Source: Sporobacter termitidis DSM 10068
GTDB lineage: Bacteria; Bacillota; Clostridia; Oscillospirales; Oscillospiraceae
Length of the DNA stretch: 64,000 nucleotides
Reading direction: 5' to 3'
NCBI RefSeq assembly: GCF_900130065.1
Contig: NZ_FQXV01000004.1
Span: 186,001-250,000, forward strand
The position numbers were made by a program, and so were the translations under genes. Below, piece after piece: positions 41,202-50,243 of this stretch; within the stretch, counting starts at the first letter, position 1; the number at the start of each line of letters is the position of its first letter. The notes below the pieces were generated by a model that was not told where the DNA came from, made no database searches, and saw nothing but the letters and a program-made list of their open reading frames with translations.

Positions 41202-42803
41202 ATGTTCGATTTTCTATTGAGAAAAGCGGGTTACTGGTTTGCAAAAAAGCAGGAAACCTACAGGAGCAAGGAACCCGACAAGGACGATACGATCTCAAAA
41301 AACCTCACCGAGGTACTCAATACGATCAGAAATGAAACCATCGGCAGCAAGGATGTCGTCATCCGCGAAATTTACGTTGGCGGCGATGTGGGCGCCGACG
41401 CGGCAATCGTCTATATCGACGGCCTCGTCAGCTCGAAAATCATCAACGACGACGTGATCAAGCCGCTCATGTTCGATACGCGGCTGGACGCGGGGTACGC
41501 CAAAAAGGACAACGTGATCACCTACATCGAGAAGTCGCTCATCGCTGTCAACGAGATCGAAGAGGTGGGGAAGCTGTCGGAGGCCCTCAACGGCGCGCTG
41601 TCCGGGGATGTGGCGCTGTTTCTGGACGGTATCGGCAGGGCCGTCGTCATAAATTCAAAGGGCTGGGAAAAGCGCAGCATCACCGAGCCCTCCAGCGAGG
41701 CCGTTATCCGCGGGCCTCGGGAGAGCTTTATCGAAAACATGCGGACAAACACGGCGCTCATACGCCGCAAGATCAAAAATTCCTCGCTTGTCTTTGAGCA
41801 GATGGTCATCGGCCGGAAGACGAAGACAAATGTCAGCATCGCCTATATCAACGGCCTGGCGAAGCCCGAGCTCATCGCCGAGGTCAAAAAACGCATCAAG
41901 GGCATCAGCACGGACTCCATCTTGGAGTCGGGATATATAGAGCAGTTTATCGAGGACGCGCCCGGATCGATTTTTGCGACCATCGGGTACACCGAAAAGC
42001 CCGACGTCGCCGCCGCCAAAATACTCGAGGGGCGTGTCGCCATTATCGTGGACGGCACGCCGTTTGTCCTCACGGCGCCGTTTGTATTCCTGGAAAGCTT
42101 TCAGGCGGCGGAGGATTACTATTTCAGACCGTATTTCGCCACCATGACGAGAATCATCCGAATTATCGGCTATGCGATCACCGTTTTGGCGCCGGCATTT
42201 TACGTTGCCGTCACGACGTATCATCAGGAGCTGATACCGACAAGCCTGCTCATTACGTTTGCCAGCGCCCGCGAGGGCGTGCCTTTTCCCGCTTTTGTGG
42301 AATCGCTCATCATGATCATCACCTTCGAGATACTCCGTGAGGCCGGCATCCGGCTCCCGCGTCCCGTCGGCCAGGCGCTCAGCATCGTCGGCGCTCTCGT
42401 TATCGGCGAATCTGCGGTGTCGGCGGGCCTGATCGGCGCGCCGATGGTTATCGTCGTGGCCATCACGGCGGTTTCAGGCTTCCTTGTGCCGAATCAGAAC
42501 GATTCAGCAGTCATCATGCGCATCATTTTGCTCATTCTCGCCGCGACCTTCGGCGGCTTCGGGATTACCATGGGGCTGCTCGCCATACTGGTGCATATGT
42601 CCGCGCTGGAGTCCTTTGGATATCCGTTCCTCTCGCCGACGGTGCCGTTTGACCTTGAGGACTCCAAGGATGCTGTCGTGCGCGCGCCGCTATGGCTGAT
42701 GATCAGCCGCCCGAAGGGCATGTCCGAGGACAAGCAGCGCAAAAAATATAAGGTTCCGCCAACAGAGGCGAACAACAACGACAGCGGGGAGGCTTCCAGC
42801 TGA
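41202..42803 (+). CDS. Spore germination protein, GerA/GerKA family
   Basis: 533 aa from the ATG at 41202 (GGAG 7 bases upstream); an upstream GTG at 41151 adds 17 codons. A-subunit of a germinant receptor in the inner spore membrane: soluble N-terminal domain (residues about 40-290, TIGSKDVVIREIYVGGDVGA), then five or six membrane helices with FRPYFATMTRIIRIIGYAIT and REAGIRLPRPVGQALSIVGA, typical of the family. First gene of a five-gene germination operon. No sporulation-sigma promoter could be assigned with confidence. Confidence 0.92.
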   Translation: MFDFLLRKAGYWFAKKQETYRSKEPDKDDTISKNLTEVLNTIRNETIGSKDVVIREIYVGGDVGADAAIVYIDGLVSSKIINDDVIKPLMFDTRLDAGYAKKDNVITYIEKSLIAVNEIEEVGKLSEALNGALSGDVALFLDGIGRAVVINSKGWEKRSITEPSSEAVIRGPRESFIENMRTNTALIRRKIKNSSLVFEQMVIGRKTKTNVSIAYINGLAKPELIAEVKKRIKGISTDSILESGYIEQFIEDAPGSIFATIGYTEKPDVAAAKILEGRVAIIVDGTPFVLTAPFVFLESFQAAEDYYFRPYFATMTRIIRIIGYAITVLAPAFYVAVTTYHQELIPTSLLITFASAREGVPFPAFVESLIMIITFEILREAGIRLPRPVGQALSIVGALVIGESAVSAGLIGAPMVIVVAITAVSGFLVPNQNDSAVIMRIILLILAATFGGFGITMGLLAILVHMSALESFGYPFLSPTVPFDLEDSKDAVVRAPLWLMISRPKGMSEDKQRKKYKVPPTEANNNDSGEASS

Positions 42804-42805
42804 AC

Positions 42806-44008
42806 ATGAAGCGACTCTGGAGATATGTTCTGAATACTGCGGTGCTCCTGGCCTGCTTATCCTGCCTGACGGGCTGCTTTGACCGGCGCGAGCTGGACAC
42901 GCTGGGCATTGTGATGGGCGTGGCGATAGACAAGGGCAAGGATGAAGGCGATACGGAGCTGACCGTGCAGATGGCGAACCCTTCGGGTGGAAAATCCGAG
43001 TCAAAGGGAAAGGCGTCCAAAGAGGACGGCGGCGGGTCCAGTGGCTCGTCAAGCGCATACATCAATGTTTCCAATGCCGGCAAAAACATGAACTTTGTTG
43101 TTCGTGAAATGCAGAATAAAATGAGCCGGCGCATTTACGTGGCCCACAGCGAGGTGCTCGTTATGAGCGAGGAGCTGGCGCGGGCCGGCGTCCGCGACTG
43201 CCTTGATTTTTTCGCCAGGGCGGCTGAAGCCCGAATGACGCCCTTTGTTTTTATCTCAAAGGGAAATGCGAAGGATATTCTGGAGATCGAACCGGAATTC
43301 GAGCAGCTCCCCAGCATGGAGCTTGCCAAAATGCTGCGGGACCAGAAGGTCACGTCGCATGCGCCAATGACGACGGAATTTGATTTTGTCACCAACCTTA
43401 TGAGCAAGACGACCTCGGCTGTGGCGCCGATCGTTTCGGTGATCAACGACGGCGGCATAGAGCGGCTTATCGTCTCGGGCTGTGCCGTATTTAAGCAGAG
43501 TAAAATGGTCGGCGAGATGGACGAGACGGATACAAGGGGTCTGCTGTTTGTACAGGGAAAGGTCAAGAACGGCGTGTTTCTTGCCGACATTCAGGGCGAA
43601 ACGGCGACGATCGAGATCAGAGATGGGCAATGCAAGGTAACGCCTATCCTCTACACCGACGGAACGGCTGAATTCAATGTCAGGGAAGAAGTCACGGTCG
43701 GGCTGGGCGACCAGAGCGGTACCTACAATCTGGCCGACCCGGAGCATACGCAGGACCTGCTGAACGCGTCGCAGGCTGTTATCAAGAGCGAAATCCAGCA
43801 GGCCGTGGATAAATCAAAAGAGCTCGAAGCGGACGTTTTTGGCTTTGGGGAATATATATACCGCAAATATCCGGAGCAGTGGAACCAGATGAAAGACAAA
43901 TGGGACGAGCTGTATAAAAATATCAAGGTCAACGTCACCGTCGTTGCGAAGGGGGACGGCAGCGGCCGCACCGTCAAACCGATCGCTCCCGATGAGGCCA
44001 TTCAATGA
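42806..44008 (+). CDS. Ger(x)C-family germination lipoprotein (C subunit)
   Basis: 400 aa. Signal peptide with lipobox LTGC (Cys about residue 24) and the family opening FDRRELDTLGIVMGVAIDKG. The three GerC domains are recognisable, with ending YRKYPEQWNQMKDKWDELYK. Anchored on the outer face of the inner spore membrane, it completes the A-B-C receptor. It starts 2 bases after the A subunit and overlaps the B-subunit ATG by four bases. Confidence 0.92.
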   Translation: MKRLWRYVLNTAVLLACLSCLTGCFDRRELDTLGIVMGVAIDKGKDEGDTELTVQMANPSGGKSESKGKASKEDGGGSSGSSSAYINVSNAGKNMNFVVREMQNKMSRRIYVAHSEVLVMSEELARAGVRDCLDFFARAAEARMTPFVFISKGNAKDILEIEPEFEQLPSMELAKMLRDQKVTSHAPMTTEFDFVTNLMSKTTSAVAPIVSVINDGGIERLIVSGCAVFKQSKMVGEMDETDTRGLLFVQGKVKNGVFLADIQGETATIEIRDGQCKVTPILYTDGTAEFNVREEVTVGLGDQSGTYNLADPEHTQDLLNASQAVIKSEIQQAVDKSKELEADVFGFGEYIYRKYPEQWNQMKDKWDELYKNIKVNVTVVAKGDGSGRTVKPIAPDEAIQ

Positions 44009-45114
44009 AAAGTAAAGTAACATCAAAACAACTGATGTATGCCGCGGCCACGTTTATTATCGCAACCAGCCTTGTGACAAAGCCGCTTTATACGTTTATG
44101 AAAAATGACGCATGGTTTGCTGTCGTCGCGGGTTTCCTGGTAAACGTCCTACTTTATCTGGTGTACGCTGGCATTGCGCGCAAATTCCCCGGCGAATCGC
44201 TCATCGACATCAATGATGCGGTCTACGGCCGGTTTTTCGGAAAAATCGTTTCGGCGCTCTATGTGTTTTTCTTCTTCACACTGGCATGCTTTGATACAAA
44301 CGTCATCTCGAGCTTTATCAAGGCGCTCGTCCTGCCGAATACGCCTATGGCGCTGATTCTCTTCGTGTTTGTCTTCGTGTGCATCTATGCCGCCAGGCGG
44401 GGCCCCGTCAATCTCATGAAATTCAGCGCGCTCTTCGTGTATGCGAGCACGGCGGTTATCATCATCAATTCGCTGCTGCTCCTCAAGGACACCGATCTCA
44501 AAAATTTTCAGCCGGCTTTTGAAATGCCGCTGCAGAACTATATTTTCGGTACGTACTCTGTCGCGATGCTGCCTCTGTGCGACCCGTTTGCCCTATTCAT
44601 GTTTGCGCCGGATATGCGCCACCCGAAGGAATTCGGAAAAGCCATGTTCAAAGGACTGACGCTCGGCGCCGTGGTCCTGCTGTTCATTGTGCTCAGGGAC
44701 ATTACTATCCTGGGGCGGGTCAGCGCGCTGGAAACGTACCCTACTTTTTCCTCCATACAGCAGATCGATGTCGGAGACGTCATAACAAGAATGGATATTA
44801 TTTATATCTCGATTTTGCTGGCGATGATGTTTTACAAGGTGTCCGCACTGTTTTACGCGAGCGTGAACAGCATCCAGCGGCTGATGAAATTTGACTCTTA
44901 TCGGTTCCTCACACTTAGCTTTGGAGCGTTGCTGATGATCTATTCCTTAGCGGTATTCGGGTCTGCCGCCGAGCATTCCGAATGGCTCGTCGGCGGCGGC
45001 GCCGAATATTTCCAAACGTTTTTCATGGTGCTTCTGCCGCTGCTGACTTTGATCGTGGCGGAATGCCGCGGCTTTCGCAGTGCCAAGGTGCCTGCTGTTA
45101 AAAACGAGTCTTAA
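44005..45114 (+). CDS. GerAB/APC-type spore germination permease (B subunit, copy 1)
   Basis: 369 aa with ten hydrophobic helices, endospore germination permease family (amino-acid/polyamine/organocation type) that binds the germinant. Conserved features include TSKQLMYAAATFIIATSLVTKPLY and FPGESLIDINDAVYG. ATG overlaps the C-subunit stop. A second B-type gene follows immediately, so the operon has two ligand-binding subunits. Confidence 0.9.
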   Translation: MKSKVTSKQLMYAAATFIIATSLVTKPLYTFMKNDAWFAVVAGFLVNVLLYLVYAGIARKFPGESLIDINDAVYGRFFGKIVSALYVFFFFTLACFDTNVISSFIKALVLPNTPMALILFVFVFVCIYAARRGPVNLMKFSALFVYASTAVIIINSLLLLKDTDLKNFQPAFEMPLQNYIFGTYSVAMLPLCDPFALFMFAPDMRHPKEFGKAMFKGLTLGAVVLLFIVLRDITILGRVSALETYPTFSSIQQIDVGDVITRMDIIYISILLAMMFYKVSALFYASVNSIQRLMKFDSYRFLTLSFGALLMIYSLAVFGSAAEHSEWLVGGGAEYFQTFFMVLLPLLTLIVAECRGFRSAKVPAVKNES

Positions 45115-45130
45115 AGGGGGTAACTGGCTT

Positions 45131-46237
45131 TTGCAGCACAAGATATCTACGAAACAAATGACGTACGCCGCGGCGGCTTTCATCATTGCGTCCAGCCTGC
45201 AAACGCGATTTTTATATCAATATACAAAAAACGAAACATGGATACCGGTCATCATCGGCTTCGTTTTAAGTTTTATCATTATATCCATTTACGGCAGACT
45301 GGCCAGGAATCACCCCGGCCTCTCCCTGATTCATATCAACGACGCGGTCTTTGGCAGCGTGCTCGGCAAAATCGTTTCGGCCTTCTATGTTTTCAATTTT
45401 CTGATGCTCCTTATTTTAAACACCGAGGACCTGGGCGACTTTGTCAAGGGCTTTATTCTGCAGAGCACGCCTATCACGATCATCTACGTTGTATTTTTGT
45501 TTGTCTGTTCTTTCGCCAGCAGGAAGGGTGCCGTCGCCATGACGCGCTACGCCGTTTTATTGACGGTTTTGTATATTGCGGCGGTTGTGATCAACTCATT
45601 TTTCCTGATCAACAGAATGCACCTGGAAAATCTGCTGCCCGCTTTTATCCTGCCGGTGAAAAACTATCTGATGAGCGCGCATATTGTCACCATGCTGTCG
45701 TACTGCGAAGTCCTGGCATTTCTCATGTTCGCGCCATATATGCAGAAACCGGACGAAATGGGTAAGGCGATGAAGAGGGGATTGATGATCGGTTTCGTCG
45801 TCCTTCTGGTGATTATTCTCAGGGATATTATTGTTCTCGGGAATTATACGCTTACAACCTCATCGCCGACATATAACTCGATCCGGCTGATCGATGTGGG
45901 AGATATACTCACACGGCTGGAAATCATCTTTGCCGTCGCGCTCATGACCATGCTGTTCTTTAAAGTCAGTATATTGTTTTTCTCGACAGTGTCGAGCTTC
46001 GGCCAGATATTTAACATCGAGCAGTACAAGATTTTTATCTATATCTTTTTGGCGCTGGTCGTCGTCTATGCCAACGGTATGTTCACGTCGAGCAGCGAGC
46101 ATGTCAAATGGACCAACTCCGCCCCGGCCTATTCAACGTTTTTCCTGTTTCTGCTCCCTTTGATCACGCTGATCGTTTCTGAGATCAGGAAAAACGCCAA
46201 AAAGAACGCGAATGACGAGCCACTGAAGCTGGACTAG
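45131..46237 (+). CDS. GerAB/APC-type spore germination permease (B subunit, copy 2)
   Basis: 368 aa from a TTG at 45131, after AAAGGGGG; the residues from this TTG line up with the first residues of copy 1 (KISTKQMTYAAAAFII against KVTSKQLMYAAATFII). Clearly a tandem duplication of the preceding gene with marked divergence, giving the receptor either two germinant specificities or alternative B subunits. Confidence 0.88.
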   Translation: MQHKISTKQMTYAAAAFIIASSLQTRFLYQYTKNETWIPVIIGFVLSFIIISIYGRLARNHPGLSLIHINDAVFGSVLGKIVSAFYVFNFLMLLILNTEDLGDFVKGFILQSTPITIIYVVFLFVCSFASRKGAVAMTRYAVLLTVLYIAAVVINSFFLINRMHLENLLPAFILPVKNYLMSAHIVTMLSYCEVLAFLMFAPYMQKPDEMGKAMKRGLMIGFVVLLVIILRDIIVLGNYTLTTSSPTYNSIRLIDVGDILTRLEIIFAVALMTMLFFKVSILFFSTVSSFGQIFNIEQYKIFIYIFLALVVVYANGMFTSSSEHVKWTNSAPAYSTFFLFLLPLITLIVSEIRKNAKKNANDEPLKLD

Positions 46238-46260
46238 CACCCAAGAAGGAGGGCCCTGCG

Positions 46261-46485
46261 ATGATTTTTTTGATCATCCTCATTTTTATAATAATGGCGC
46301 TGGCGGATTTTCCAAAGCTCATCAAGGATAAAAGATGGTATGAGGTGACCATATTGTCCGGTGTATATATTTTCGTGTTCGTGCTGGCGGCGCTCCAGAC
46401 GTCCGGCGTCACCCTGCCCAGCCCGATCAAGGGACTGCAAAGCTTTATCACAAACGTTTTGCATCTGACGTATCCAAAGCAGTAG
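46261..46485 (+). CDS. Small membrane protein of the germination operon
   Basis: 74 aa, two hydrophobic segments (MIFLIILIFIIMALADFP and EVTILSGVYIFVFVLAALQT). Strong AGGAGG site 23 bases after the second B gene. Small extra membrane proteins (D-type subunits) are known beside germinant receptors; whether this one is of that group is inference. Its end is followed by a 200-base GC-rich gap with no clear gene. Confidence 0.7.
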   Translation: MIFLIILIFIIMALADFPKLIKDKRWYEVTILSGVYIFVFVLAALQTSGVTLPSPIKGLQSFITNVLHLTYPKQ

Positions 46486-46680
46486 GCGCGCCCGGTGTTT
46501 GCCGGACGGCGCGGCTGCGCCAAAAAGGAATTGCCCTGTGCCGAAGGGCACGTACGCGTTATCAGCGGCGTACATGACGGCGCCGCGCCTGTTCAGGGCG
46601 GGTAAAAACGACGCTGAACCTCCCGGGGTGCCGGACTATATAATGAACTAACCGATCTACGACGAGGGGGTGTCGAAACG

Positions 46681-46941
46681 GTCAAGTTCATTACGGTCCA
46701 AAATTATCTGCAGGCAAAGGCGCTTATCGAACACAGCTATGTCGTGTTTATCGGCGACCCTTTGAGTGACTTGCCGTTATATGCCTGTCTCCTGAAAGAC
46801 GACACGGTCATATTTGTGGAATATATTTTTCCCAACGCGGCGATTTTGCGTCAGGGGGATTGGGAGAAGTTCGAGAGGCTGTATGCCGTCGCCGATGAGT
46901 ATGGTATACCGATGTTCTCGATTATGCATGACGGCGCATAG
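46681..46941 (+). CDS. Small protein of unknown function, start unclear
   Basis: 86 codons of good-looking protein (ends EYGIPMFSIMHDG). The frame is open upstream to 46645 and has a GAGGGGG site at 46664-46670, but no ATG, GTG or TTG lies at the right distance. The first regular start in frame is GTG at 46744, which has no site. Either a rare start (for example ATT at 46690) is used or the start is damaged. No family recognised. Confidence 0.5.
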   Translation, partial: VKFITVQNYLQAKALIEHSYVVFIGDPLSDLPLYACLLKDDTVIFVEYIFPNAAILRQGDWEKFERLYAVADEYGIPMFSIMHDGA

Positions 46942-47005
46942 GAGGACAGGCGGCGCTGCGGCCCGCGGGCTTACATAAGACAGCGCAGAGCTATTCTGAA
47001 AAAGT

Positions 47006-47048
47006 GAAAACCTCCGTAACGGCCGGAACCGGCGTTACAGGGGTTTTC
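47006..47048. terminator. Bidirectional terminator before the FtsA-like gene end
   Basis: Stem GAAAACCTCCGTAACG / CGTTACAGGGGTTTTC with a small inner GCCGG-AACC-GGC hairpin. It separates the plus-strand small gene from the minus-strand FtsA-like gene. Confidence 0.8.
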
Positions 47049-47060
47049 TGCGAAGATGAT

Positions 47061-49004
47061 TTATTTTGGCTTTCCGGCGTGGCCGGGAGCAAAGAAAATT
47101 TCCAGGCGGTCACCGGATTTTAAATCCTGGAGAAAGGTGCTGTCCGAGCCGTTGACACGGAGGACGATCTCTCCGGTCGGGTTCTCCAGATCGATGCCGG
47201 ACCACTCCAGCATGTCCATCAGATAATACGGCGAACCGTCGGGTTTGCCGGGGAGGACGACGGGCTTGTTGTTCAAAATGAGCTCGATACCGCCCGCCGG
47301 GGAAACGGGGGCGTCAGGCTCGGAAGTTGCCGCCGGCTGCGCGCTCACCGCCGGTTCGCCGGCCGTTTCCGCCGCCGGGGACGGGCGGCCCGGCGCGGGC
47401 GCGCCCGATGCCGTTATCACCGCATCGCCGTTTTTCAGCGGGGTATCCAGGGGGACGACGCCGCCGTTGACGGTGGCGGCCTGGTCCGGACTGCCCGCCA
47501 GCAGATCCTTCAGTCGGCACTGGGCGGGCTGCCCGTGCACGGCGGGCGTGAAATCAATGCTGTCTCCCGTATATACCACATCCGAGATTTTCGCTTCCCG
47601 GCCGTTTAACAGGAGCACGGCGGGGTCGCCGGGCGTGCCGTAAAACACGGTCTGGCTCCCGTTGAGCAGAATGGTCAGCTTTTGTCCTGTCCGGGGCAGC
47701 AGGTCCTGATAGGAAAATCCGTTCATCATGAGAATGTCCAGAACGGTCATCGTGCTGTTGCGGAAGAGTCTGGCACGGCTGCCGTTTAAGGTGACGTGAA
47801 AGCTTTCGGTGATCATGTTCAGCCCCGCGGAAATCGCGATGCCCAGCGGCGTGGCGTACTCGGGGTCGTTGAGATCGTAAGTATCCGAGAAGGCATATGT
47901 CTGAAAGTTGTTTCCGGCAATGGCCACCCGGTTGACATCCACATTCATATAGCTGGCGATGCCGGCGCGGATGCTCGCCAGCTTGCTGCCGCCTCCGGCC
48001 AGGAACACGGCCGAGGCGGGGCCGCCGTTGACCTCGCAGATATGCTCGGCGATTTCGCGGCAGAGCGTCGCCGCGGACTCTTCGATGCAGTGCATCATAT
48101 CGTCCTGCGTGATGGTCTGCTCGATACCGAGAATATCGGTAACGGATACGGACTTCTGCGCGCCGAGCTGCATTTTGACCGATTCCGCGGCGTTGAAATC
48201 GAGAAGATAATTCTTCATCAGCGCTTCCGTGATTTCGTCTCCGGCGACGGTGACCATGGTGTAGCCCACAACGCCGCCGTCTCTTGAAACGGCGATATCG
48301 GACGTGCCCGCGCCGATATCCACGAGCGCAAGGTTCAGCAGCCGGAGATTTTTCGGGATCACCGCGTTGATGGCGGCAATCGGTTCCAGCGTGAGGCTGG
48401 CAACCTCCAGGCCGATTCTGTGCATGGCCGCGTACAGGCTCTCCACTACCTCGCTGGGGAGAAAGGTGGCAATGACGTCCGCCTGAATCTGCCGGGCCTG
48501 GTGATCCAGTAAGCTGGAAATGGGGTAATTGTCCATGTAATACTGGACGGCGGTGTGTCCCACCAGATAGAACTGGCGCCGGCTGTCGATGTCCAGCCCG
48601 CTGGTGAAGGCGGCTTCCGCCTCGCTGATGGCTCCCGCCTCCAGCTGGCTGATAATTTCCTTATCCAGCCGCTGGGGCTGCGGAAACTCCATTTTGTACG
48701 AAGCGCGCTGGGTCCGGAGCGCGCGCCCCGCCGCCGCGACGCAGACCCGTTTCAGCTTAAAGCCGAGCTGTGCCTCCAGCCGGCTTGTAACGGTGCGCGC
48801 GACCTTGGCGACCTGCTCGATATCTTCAATCTGGCCGTCGATCATGGAACGCTGCGTGTGTTCTTCTTTTTCCATGGCCATGACCCGGAGCTTTTCGCCT
48901 TCCACGGTGCCCGCAATGCCGATAATGCTGCGGGTCCCAATATCAAGAGCAAATATCATGCCTTTCGGTTGTGCTTTCAGCCGCTTTTTGGATGAGTCAC
49001 TCAT
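47061..49004 (-). CDS. FtsA/PilM-like actin-fold ATPase with long C-terminal extension
   Basis: 647 aa. Actin-like fold from about residue 16 (FALDIGTRSIIGIAG, phosphate-1 motif), with DKEIISQLEAGAISEAEAAF-type 1C region, NLALVDIGAGTSDIAVSRDG (phosphate-2) and AVFLAGGGSKLASIRAG (adenosine). It is about 200 residues longer than FtsA: two repeats with the pattern VTLNGSRARLF and ILLNGSQTVFYGT are followed by a Pro/Ala-rich linker and a last module (IELILNNKPVVLPGKPDG). No amphipathic FtsA-type membrane tail is evident. Role in division or a related process is uncertain. Confidence 0.8.
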   Translation of the reverse strand: MSDSSKKRLKAQPKGMIFALDIGTRSIIGIAGTVEGEKLRVMAMEKEEHTQRSMIDGQIEDIEQVAKVARTVTSRLEAQLGFKLKRVCVAAAGRALRTQRASYKMEFPQPQRLDKEIISQLEAGAISEAEAAFTSGLDIDSRRQFYLVGHTAVQYYMDNYPISSLLDHQARQIQADVIATFLPSEVVESLYAAMHRIGLEVASLTLEPIAAINAVIPKNLRLLNLALVDIGAGTSDIAVSRDGGVVGYTMVTVAGDEITEALMKNYLLDFNAAESVKMQLGAQKSVSVTDILGIEQTITQDDMMHCIEESAATLCREIAEHICEVNGGPASAVFLAGGGSKLASIRAGIASYMNVDVNRVAIAGNNFQTYAFSDTYDLNDPEYATPLGIAISAGLNMITESFHVTLNGSRARLFRNSTMTVLDILMMNGFSYQDLLPRTGQKLTILLNGSQTVFYGTPGDPAVLLLNGREAKISDVVYTGDSIDFTPAVHGQPAQCRLKDLLAGSPDQAATVNGGVVPLDTPLKNGDAVITASGAPAPGRPSPAAETAGEPAVSAQPAATSEPDAPVSPAGGIELILNNKPVVLPGKPDGSPYYLMDMLEWSGIDLENPTGEIVLRVNGSDSTFLQDLKSGDRLEIFFAPGHAGKPK

Positions 49005-49195
49005 GAGCAGACCTCTTTTTCCGATGGACTGTATTTCTATTAAAATTGATTTTATATGAAGCAGGGCGAATATGTAAACAGAAATTTATCAAAAGGACTT
49101 TATACGAATGTACACGGTCCTACTGTAAATTATTATCGTAAGAAAGCCGGTGCTGATTAATATTTATCCTGCAATTTGACCGCCACAGAAAGAAA

Positions 49196-49221
49196 CGATG
49201 GTTTTCAACAGAAAACCATCG
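49196..49221 (-). terminator. Terminator of the tetR gene at 49263
   Basis: Minus-strand CGATGGTTTTC-TGTT-GAAAACCATCG followed by TTTCTTTC, 42 bases after the stop codon. Confidence 0.82.
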
Positions 49222-49262
49222 GCAAGGAGATGCATGCAGGTTTTTTGACAAGCTGAGAAAGT

Positions 49263-49838
49263 TTATTCCATGAGGGAGCGTATTTCCCTGTAATTGGTTA
49301 TTGCGTTTTTAAAATCGATGAAGATCCTGTTGAATTGTATCGCGGCCATATCCCGGCTGCCCCAGAGCGAGAAGTAGGACAGGAGCGTCATGATTTCGTA
49401 AATATAGTCTTTTATAAGCTCATACGGGCAGTCGAACCGCTCGGCAAGCTCCATGCCCAATCTGTCATAAAAGGCGTTGACCTTTTTAAATTGATCCTCT
49501 CTGTATTCCTCATAGGCGGGGCTTGATACGGCCTGGTGCAGAAATCGCATCTTCGGGGCATAGTCAAGCCCGATTTTCGTCAGCCTCGGGAATATGTCAA
49601 AAGACGATTTGTCAAACTCCTTCAGAGCGTCAAAAAGCGTGCTTTCCAGCTGCATGTATCCATAATTGACACACTCGACAAGAATTTCATTTTTCGAATC
49701 GAAATAATAATAAAGGGTATTGGCATTGACATCGGCCGCGGCGCAGAAATCGCGCGTTGTCGTATTTTCAATTCCGTTTTTCACGAAACACTCGTAGCAT
49801 TTCTCAATGATGTAGTTTTTCTTAATCGTCTGTTTCAA
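49263..49838 (-). CDS. TetR/AcrR family regulator of the cupin/ABC locus
   Basis: 191 aa. NGIENTTTRDFCAAADVNAN followed by TLYYYFDSKNEILVE is the TetR helix-turn-helix, and the C-terminal domain has no recognised ligand class. Divergent from the cupin/ABC transporter genes, with a 400-base AT-rich regulatory gap between containing repeated ATCACTTA sites. It is the only regulator in the neighbourhood, so it probably controls the locus (inference). Confidence 0.88.
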   Translation of the reverse strand: MKQTIKKNYIIEKCYECFVKNGIENTTTRDFCAAADVNANTLYYYFDSKNEILVECVNYGYMQLESTLFDALKEFDKSSFDIFPRLTKIGLDYAPKMRFLHQAVSSPAYEEYREDQFKKVNAFYDRLGMELAERFDCPYELIKDYIYEIMTLLSYFSLWGSRDMAAIQFNRIFIDFKNAITNYREIRSLME

Positions 49839-49893
49839 ATTGGTAGGCCTCTGACTTTATATATTTCATAATACATATTCATAAATTTAAGCA

Positions 49894-49991
49894 ATCACTT
49901 ATTTAATAAACTATCACTTAAATTTTCTCATACTCATTTTTCAATTTCAAGAGTGTTTTTAATTTTTATAAAAAGCGCTCATTAAAGTGAT
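49894..49991. promoter_or_regulatory. ATCACTTA repeats in the divergent control region
   Basis: ATCACTTA at 49894-49901 and 49913-49920 in direct orientation, 19 bases apart, and the near-complement AAAGTGAT at 49984-49991. Located between the regulator and the cupin operon in very AT-rich DNA; candidate operators of the TetR protein. The rest of the 400-base gap shows no gene. Confidence 0.5.
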
Positions 49992-50091
49992 AAAAAATAT
50001 AAGAAATTCACGGATAATTTGTATGTAAAAACGAAAAGCAAAGTGGTATAACAGCGATATAACTAAAAATACCTGAATTATTATTTTGGCA

Positions 50092-50119
50092 TTGACTTTT
50101 TTAGCTAAAGAAATATATT
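50092..50119 (+). promoter_or_regulatory. Candidate promoter of the cupin/ABC operon
   Basis: TTGACT (50092-50097), 16-base spacer, TATATT (50114-50119). Gives a leader of about 120 nt before the first cupin. Confidence 0.5.
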
Positions 50120-50243
50120 ATTAAATCATCCGCAAGGTTTTATTTTTTTATTTGTTTTTATTAAGCGAGCGCTAAATACACAAACGAATATTTCGTAGGA
50201 AGAATTGTGAGATGGCGTGATTTTTAGGGGAGAGGGTATGAAG

